A stretch of DNA of 10,303 nucleotides, taken from positions 1-10,303 of the forward strand of contig CAINVI010000343.1 in assembly GCA_903854075.1 (NCBI GenBank). The letters run 5' to 3'. Under the pieces are notes generated by a model. It ran no database searches, had not been told where the DNA came from, and was given only the letters and a program-made list of their open reading frames with translations. The stretch comes from Candidatus Pollutiaquabacter sp. (lineage in GTDB: Bacteria; Bacteroidota; Bacteroidia; AKYH767-A; 2013-40CM-41-45). Of the stretch, positions 6,705 through 10,303 are shown one piece after another; within the stretch, counting starts at the first letter, position 1, and the number at the start of each line of letters is the position of its first letter. Made by a program: the position numbers and the translations under genes.

Positions 6705-8081
6705 TTATGCGAAGAGGTGAGAAAAGACCTCCTCTACTTTAGAAACCGCTTTTACCTTGATTTGGTGGTAGCGGGAAAGGTCAAGACCTTTCAAGTTGTA
6801 TTTACTAATTATGATTTGTTCAAAGCCAAGTTTTTCAGCTTCACTAATTCGCTGATCGACACGAGTCACCGGGCGAATCTCGCCACTTAGTCCGACTTCT
6901 GCAGCTAGGCAGATTTTCGGGGAAATGGCGATGTCTTCGCTGGAAGAAAGTATAGAACAGATAACCGAAAGGTCAATTGCAGGATCTTCTACACGTATGC
7001 CGCCGGCGATATTGAGAAAAACGTCCTTCGCTCCCAGGCGAAATCCGCAGCGTTTTTCCAGCACGGCGAGAAGCATGCTTAGGCGGCGTAAATCAAAACC
7101 GGTAGAGGAGCGTTGCGGCGTGCCGTATACTGCCGAACTCACGAGGGCTTGAGTTTCAATCATCAGCGGTCGAACACCTTCCATGGTCGCAGCGATAGAC
7201 GTTCCGCTCAAGGCTTCATCGCGTTGCGCAATTAACACTTCCGACGGATTACTTACTTCACGAAGTCCGCTGCCTTGCATTTCGTAGATGCCCAACTCGG
7301 CAGTGGACCCAAACCTGTTTTTCATGGCCCGTAAAATCCGGTAGATATGATGACGGTCTCCCTCGAATTGTAAGACGGTATCGACCATATGTTCAAGAAT
7401 TTTTGGTCCGGCGATCACCCCGTCTTTGGTGATATGGCCTATCAGAAATACAGGGGTATTCGATTCTTTGGCAAAGCGTAATAATTCTGCAGTGCATTCA
7501 CGGATTTGTGACACACTGCCCGGCGATGATTCGATATTTCCGGTAAACAACGTCTGGATCGAATCTACAATCAATACAGCCGGAGATATTTCAGCAACTT
7601 GACTGAAGATGTTTTCGAGCGAGGTTTCGGTGAGCACGAAGAAATTATCGTTCTTCAGCTTCAACCGATCAGCGCGCATTTTGATTTGTTGTTCGCTCTC
7701 CTCACCGCTAACATACAGTACGCGGATGTTTTTAAGTGCAAGAGCGACTTGCAAAACGAGCGTTGACTTTCCAATTCCAGGTTCTCCTCCAATCAAAACC
7801 AGTGATCCGGGAACCAAACCACCGCCCAGTACGCGGTTAAGTTCGTGATCTGGCAACGCTAGTCGTTGTTCTGTTCCGGTAACAATGTCGTGTAGTAAAT
7901 GTGGCTTAGCTGAGCGGACACTTTTTGCCGTGTTCTTTTTCCACAGCGTAGATTCCGTGGTATGGGTCACCACTTCTTCGACGAAGGTGTTCCATTGACC
8001 GCAGGATGGACAACGTCCGACCCATTTCGGAGATTGTACGCCGCAATTCTGACAATAAAAAGAGGTTTTACTTTTGGCCAC
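6705..8081 (-). CDS. radA: DNA repair ATPase RadA (Sms)
   Basis: RadA is a hexameric, RecA-like ATPase that drives branch migration during recombination and repair in the cytoplasm. This 458-residue copy has every family hallmark. There is a zinc finger with C10, C13, C24 and C27, then Walker A GEPGIGKST (99-107) and Walker B LIVDS (170-174). The RadA-specific KNRFG motif is at 254-258. A Lon-protease-like C-terminal domain runs from about 300 to 458 and includes EVGLSGEIRPV (395-405). Length is standard. The start is GTG (8079-8081): it sits right before the AKSKTSFYCQNCG N-terminus expected for RadA, and no ATG lies at a suitable place. It is the last gene of the minus-strand set, 106 bases after the lipoprotein gene, and a promoter-like site in that gap suggests it can be transcribed alone. 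Confidence 0.97.
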   Translation of the reverse strand: MAKSKTSFYCQNCGVQSPKWVGRCPSCGQWNTFVEEVVTHTTESTLWKKNTAKSVRSAKPHLLHDIVTGTEQRLALPDHELNRVLGGGLVPGSLVLIGGEPGIGKSTLVLQVALALKNIRVLYVSGEESEQQIKMRADRLKLKNDNFFVLTETSLENIFSQVAEISPAVLIVDSIQTLFTGNIESSPGSVSQIRECTAELLRFAKESNTPVFLIGHITKDGVIAGPKILEHMVDTVLQFEGDRHHIYRILRAMKNRFGSTAELGIYEMQGSGLREVSNPSEVLIAQRDEALSGTSIAATMEGVRPLMIETQALVSSAVYGTPQRSSTGFDLRRLSMLLAVLEKRCGFRLGAKDVFLNIAGGIRVEDPAIDLSVICSILSSSEDIAISPKICLAAEVGLSGEIRPVTRVDQRISEAEKLGFEQIIISKYNLKGLDLSRYHQIKVKAVSKVEEVFSHLFA

Positions 8082-8101
8082 GTCGGTTGATTATCGCACT
8101 G

Positions 8102-8131
8102 CGAAAATAGCAACTAAAGCGGCAGCTCAAT
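8102..8131 (-). promoter_or_regulatory. Candidate promoter for radA
   Basis: On the minus strand, TATTTTCG (8102-8109) matches TAnnTTTG at all but one base, and ATTG (8128-8131) matches three of four bases of the -33 TTTG. The spacing is 18 bases, the same as at the tRNA-Gln promoter. It ends 20 bases before the GTG start. It implies that radA need not depend on the upstream operon. Confidence 0.4.
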
Positions 8132-8187
8132 ACAGCAGAAGGAAAGAAGTTCTAATAAAGGTGAAAAATAGCTGTTCGTGAGCTAAA

Positions 8188-8604
8188 TCAATTCGCTCGG
8201 GTGAATTCCAGCTGGTAAATTCCTTTGGTATCGTAATAATCGGTTGCGATGATCAAGAAGTCTTTATCCAATTGTACGATATGCCAGTCAGCATCCAGTT
8301 CTGCCACTGGCGTAAATCCTTCGGTTACAAAAACCACTTTCATTAGTGATGTATTGATCACATAACGGCCGGTATCCACAGGAACCATTGCGCCGTTAAT
8401 CATCACCTTACGGTAAATCAGATCATCGCTGAAGGTCCAAATCTGATCAGGATTTGTACGCGGGATAGGCACCAGGTTCCAACTGCCTTTCAATTCTTCG
8501 CGCACGTTTTTCTCGGACTTAAAGTATTCCACTTTTTCGCAACTGCTTAGTGAAGCAGCAATGGTGACAAGTAGTAGGACGGAGAGGGTGCGGCGGAACA
8601 TCAT
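8188..8604 (-). CDS. Small lipoprotein of unknown function, lipocalin-like fold possible
   Basis: This 138-residue protein has a lipoprotein signal peptide: basic MMFRR, a hydrophobic core, then the lipobox LSSC with C22 as the lipidated residue. The mature part (about 117 residues) is predicted mostly beta. It opens with a ELKGSWNLVPIPRT segment (38-51), IWTFSDD (55-61), then alternating strands to the end. The G-x-W near the start and the small beta-rich size recall lipocalin-like domains common in Bacteroidota, but the match is by pattern only. It has no cysteine beyond C22. ATG at 8602-8604 and ATG at 8599-8601 are adjacent; either may be used. It lies 75 bases after rfaE2 with no clear promoter or terminator between them, so it may be read through from that operon. 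Function unknown. Confidence 0.82.
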   Translation of the reverse strand: MMFRRTLSVLLLVTIAASLSSCEKVEYFKSEKNVREELKGSWNLVPIPRTNPDQIWTFSDDLIYRKVMINGAMVPVDTGRYVINTSLMKVVFVTEGFTPVAELDADWHIVQLDKDFLIIATDYYDTKGIYQLEFTRAN

Positions 8605-8679
8605 GGCAAAAAATCGGTTTATGTAAGTTAACGAAAAAGATGAAAAAATGTTGCTCTCCGGTAGTATTCTGCTGAAAAC

Positions 8680-9174
8680 TCAGCGTGTAGCTCGGATTTT
8701 AGCTTCAATACCGGAGGTGGAGTATCCGGGAAGAAAGGCAATGGTTGTGACGATTCCGCCATTTTTTGTGACGATATCGGATCCTACGATAGTTTCCGGC
8801 GAGTAATCCGCCCCTTTTACCAGGATGTCCGGACGGATGAATTTGATCAATTCATACGGGGTGTCTTCATTGAAGAGCACTACTGCATCTACAAAAGTCA
8901 TGGCAGCGAGGACCATTGCACGCTGACGCTCATCGTTGATCGGTCGGTGTTCACCTTTAAGGCGTCGCGTACTTTCATCGGTATTCAATCCGATAATCAG
9001 TACATCGCCAAGGTCCGCCGCTTTGGCGAGATAGTCTACATGACCGAGATGTACGATGTCAAAGCAGCCATTGGTGAAGGTGATTTTTTTACTCTTCAAT
9101 CGCCAGCGTTCCAGCTGCAGTTTTAACTCGGGAAGTGTAAACAGTTTATGCTGAAGGTGCTCTATCGTTGTCAT
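8680..9174 (-). CDS. rfaE2: D-glycero-beta-D-manno-heptose 1-phosphate adenylyltransferase (RfaE2/HldE C-terminal type)
   Basis: This 164-residue cytoplasmic nucleotidyltransferase transfers AMP to D-glycero-beta-D-manno-heptose 1-phosphate, a late step in making ADP-heptose for the lipopolysaccharide inner core. TNGCFDIVHLGH (34-45) contains the HxGH nucleotide-binding signature (42-45). ILVKGADY (117-124) and STSGIEAKI (152-160) are the other family blocks; the last differs slightly from the more usual STTxIIEKI. It is the stand-alone form: the kinase half (HldE N-terminal or HldA) is not fused and is not in this window. Its ATG overlaps the stop of the upstream membrane-protein gene as ATGA (9171-9174), so translation is probably coupled. 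Other cytidylyltransferase-like enzymes share the HxGH motif, but the length and the KGADY block favour RfaE2. Confidence 0.9.
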   Translation of the reverse strand: MTTIEHLQHKLFTLPELKLQLERWRLKSKKITFTNGCFDIVHLGHVDYLAKAADLGDVLIIGLNTDESTRRLKGEHRPINDERQRAMVLAAMTFVDAVVLFNEDTPYELIKFIRPDILVKGADYSPETIVGSDIVTKNGGIVTTIAFLPGYSTSGIEAKIRATR

Positions 9175-10178
9175 GACGGTTTTTTTTTAGCAGTATGGAG
9201 GGAGACCAGCATCATGGAAATGCTACCCATGAAAATGACCAAAAGTGTTTGAGACGTATGCATTAAGGTAGCAAATGCCAGACCATGAACAGTAGTCATA
9301 CCGTACAATAGTAGTCCGCGTGATACGAGCAGGTGATAGGCGCCGATACCACCCTGAACGGGTGCTGACATTCCCATGCCACCAACCACCAGCACAAATA
9401 GACCGGCTTGCCAGGTGAGACCAGCCGTTGCAGGAAGTGCTTTGAAGCACGTGTAGGACATGAGAAAATAAAGTATCCAGATGAGTATAGTGTGAAAGAA
9501 AAATTCTGCTTTGCGATCGATGTTGCGTGCAGCGCGCAAGCCTTGCACGATACCGTTGAACAGGCTTGTTATTTTCGACGGCTTATCCTTCATGGCTTGC
9601 GCTTTCTTTCTTCGCCAAAAACTATAAATCACTACCGCAGCTAAAATTAGTACTCCAATCCACCAGCCGGCGGAAGAAAAAACACTGTGCAGTTTTTGCT
9701 GAAGTGGCGCGAAGATAGTTGTGGTTAGAAAATCACCAAGCCGCTCATATTCTAACCAGGCTGTCAGTACCAAACAGCTGCCCAGGCACAGCACATCCAG
9801 CACTCGCTCTACAATTACGGTACCCAGTAACATATCAAACGGCACTTTACCGGTTCGATGCAGTGTGCCGCAGCGTGTCACTTCACCCAAACGCGGTAAG
9901 GCCAGATTAGCCAGATAGCCGATCATCAACGCATTTGATGTATCGGTTAGTTTAGGCCTGAAGCCTAACGGATGGATCAAAAGATTCCAGCGTCGCGCTC
10001 TGCTGAAAAAAGCGATGATCGATACGAAGATGGATAACGCCAGCCATCCGTAATCAATATTATGGAATTCGTTTATCGTAGCCTGCACATCGATGCCGCG
10101 AAACGCCATCCATAACAGTAAAATACCGATGGTCAGCAGCAGTGAGTAGCGAAGAAATGCAGTCAACGTAGTACGCAT
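9171..10178 (-). CDS. Flippase-like membrane protein, lysylphosphatidylglycerol-synthase TM family
   Basis: This 335-residue multi-pass inner-membrane protein belongs to the UPF0104/LPG-synthase transmembrane family. Hydrophobic segments lie near 9-26, 43-60, 83-97, 116-141, 171-188, 226-246, 256-275 and 297-325. The family's conserved polar spots are present: NLALPRLGEVTR (91-102), ERVLD (124-128) and PVQGGIGAYH (273-282). There is no cytoplasmic aminoacyl-transferase domain, so it is not a full MprF and should not itself make lysyl-lipid. Members of this type are thought to move lipid or lipid-linked sugars, but the substrate here is unknown. It begins 7 bases after the preceding gene and overlaps rfaE2 by 4 bases, which suggests a link to envelope or LPS work. 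Its last codons contain nine consecutive A residues (9180-9188) encoding KKK just before PS and the stop. Confidence 0.88.
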   Translation of the reverse strand: MRTTLTAFLRYSLLLTIGILLLWMAFRGIDVQATINEFHNIDYGWLALSIFVSIIAFFSRARRWNLLIHPLGFRPKLTDTSNALMIGYLANLALPRLGEVTRCGTLHRTGKVPFDMLLGTVIVERVLDVLCLGSCLVLTAWLEYERLGDFLTTTIFAPLQQKLHSVFSSAGWWIGVLILAAVVIYSFWRRKKAQAMKDKPSKITSLFNGIVQGLRAARNIDRKAEFFFHTILIWILYFLMSYTCFKALPATAGLTWQAGLFVLVVGGMGMSAPVQGGIGAYHLLVSRGLLLYGMTTVHGLAFATLMHTSQTLLVIFMGSISMMLVSLHTAKKKPS

Positions 10179-10185
10179 TCGGCCG

Positions 10186-10303
10186 TCAGTCTTTTATTTC
10201 GGTCACCCCTCCGGAAATGATGAATTTCATCATATCGGTACCCGATGCAATCAGTGGTCGAACGTTTTCTTTGGGAAGAATGATTAGTTCGCCGTTAAAG
10301 CCA
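10186..10303 (-). CDS. C-terminal end of a probable DUF502-family membrane protein (partial)
   Basis: The last 38 codons of a gene that enters from the right edge end at TGA (10186-10188). The peptide has the pattern ELIILPKENV (5-14 of the fragment), then MMKFIISGGV (24-33). This resembles the C-terminal end of DUF502 proteins, where a V-P-K/R-E-D-V strand is followed by an ALKxIISGGV helix. Those are small bacterial proteins with membrane segments and unknown function. The upstream TTPNPTSG-type motif that would settle the matter is outside the window. The stop lies 7 bases before the flippase-like gene, so the two are almost certainly cotranscribed. Confidence 0.55.
   Translation of the reverse strand, partial: GFNGELIILPKENVRPLIASGTDMMKFIISGGVTEIKD

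Noticed and set aside
8671..8684. Hairpin GCTGA/TCAGC over the rfaE2 stop codon as a terminator
   Set aside because: The stem is only 5 bp and no T-run follows it on the minus strand.
1..10303. Mobile element, CRISPR array, defence island or prophage
   Set aside because: No transposase, integrase, direct-repeat array, terminal inverted repeats or phage genes were seen; nearly all genes fit recognised families or ordinary Bacteroidota chromosomal content.

Overview
The window looks like ordinary chromosomal DNA of a Bacteroidota (Bacteroidetes) bacterium. The evidence is promoter elements of the TAnnTTTG/TTTG type, no obvious Shine-Dalgarno sequences, secreted enzymes with Bacteroidota-like signal peptides, and a stand-alone RfaE2-type heptose-1-phosphate adenylyltransferase. 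The genus cannot be told from the sequence alone. I see no insertion sequence, CRISPR array, integrase, phage gene or rRNA. No stretch longer than about 130 bases lacks a gene.

Left part (1-3040): the 3' end of an unidentified plus-strand gene runs into a strong hairpin terminator. That terminator also closes a minus-strand tRNA-Gln(TTG), which has its own promoter. Next come a secreted GH29 alpha-L-fucosidase (minus) and, divergent from it across about 60 bases, a plus-strand protein with three TerB-like helical repeats and a C-terminal GRAM/PH-like domain. Its role is unknown.

Middle part (3041-6656): a secreted prolyl oligopeptidase (minus) converges on the TerB/PH gene and shares a perfect bidirectional terminator with it. 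Divergent from the peptidase is a succinate-semialdehyde-type aldehyde dehydrogenase (plus). The 127-base gap between them holds one hairpin and one promoter-like site.

Right part (6657-10303), all minus strand, in transcription order: the C-terminal end of a probable DUF502-family membrane protein, a multi-pass protein of the lysylphosphatidylglycerol-synthase transmembrane (flippase-like) family, rfaE2, a small lipoprotein, and the DNA-repair ATPase gene radA. The first three are tightly packed (7-base gap, then a 4-base ATGA overlap) and look like one envelope-related transcription unit. radA probably has an extra promoter of its own.

No convincing new biological system is visible. The items most worth a second look are the TerB-repeat/PH protein and a run of nine A residues just before the ATGA overlap. 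A -1 slip on that run would fuse the flippase-like membrane protein to RfaE2.
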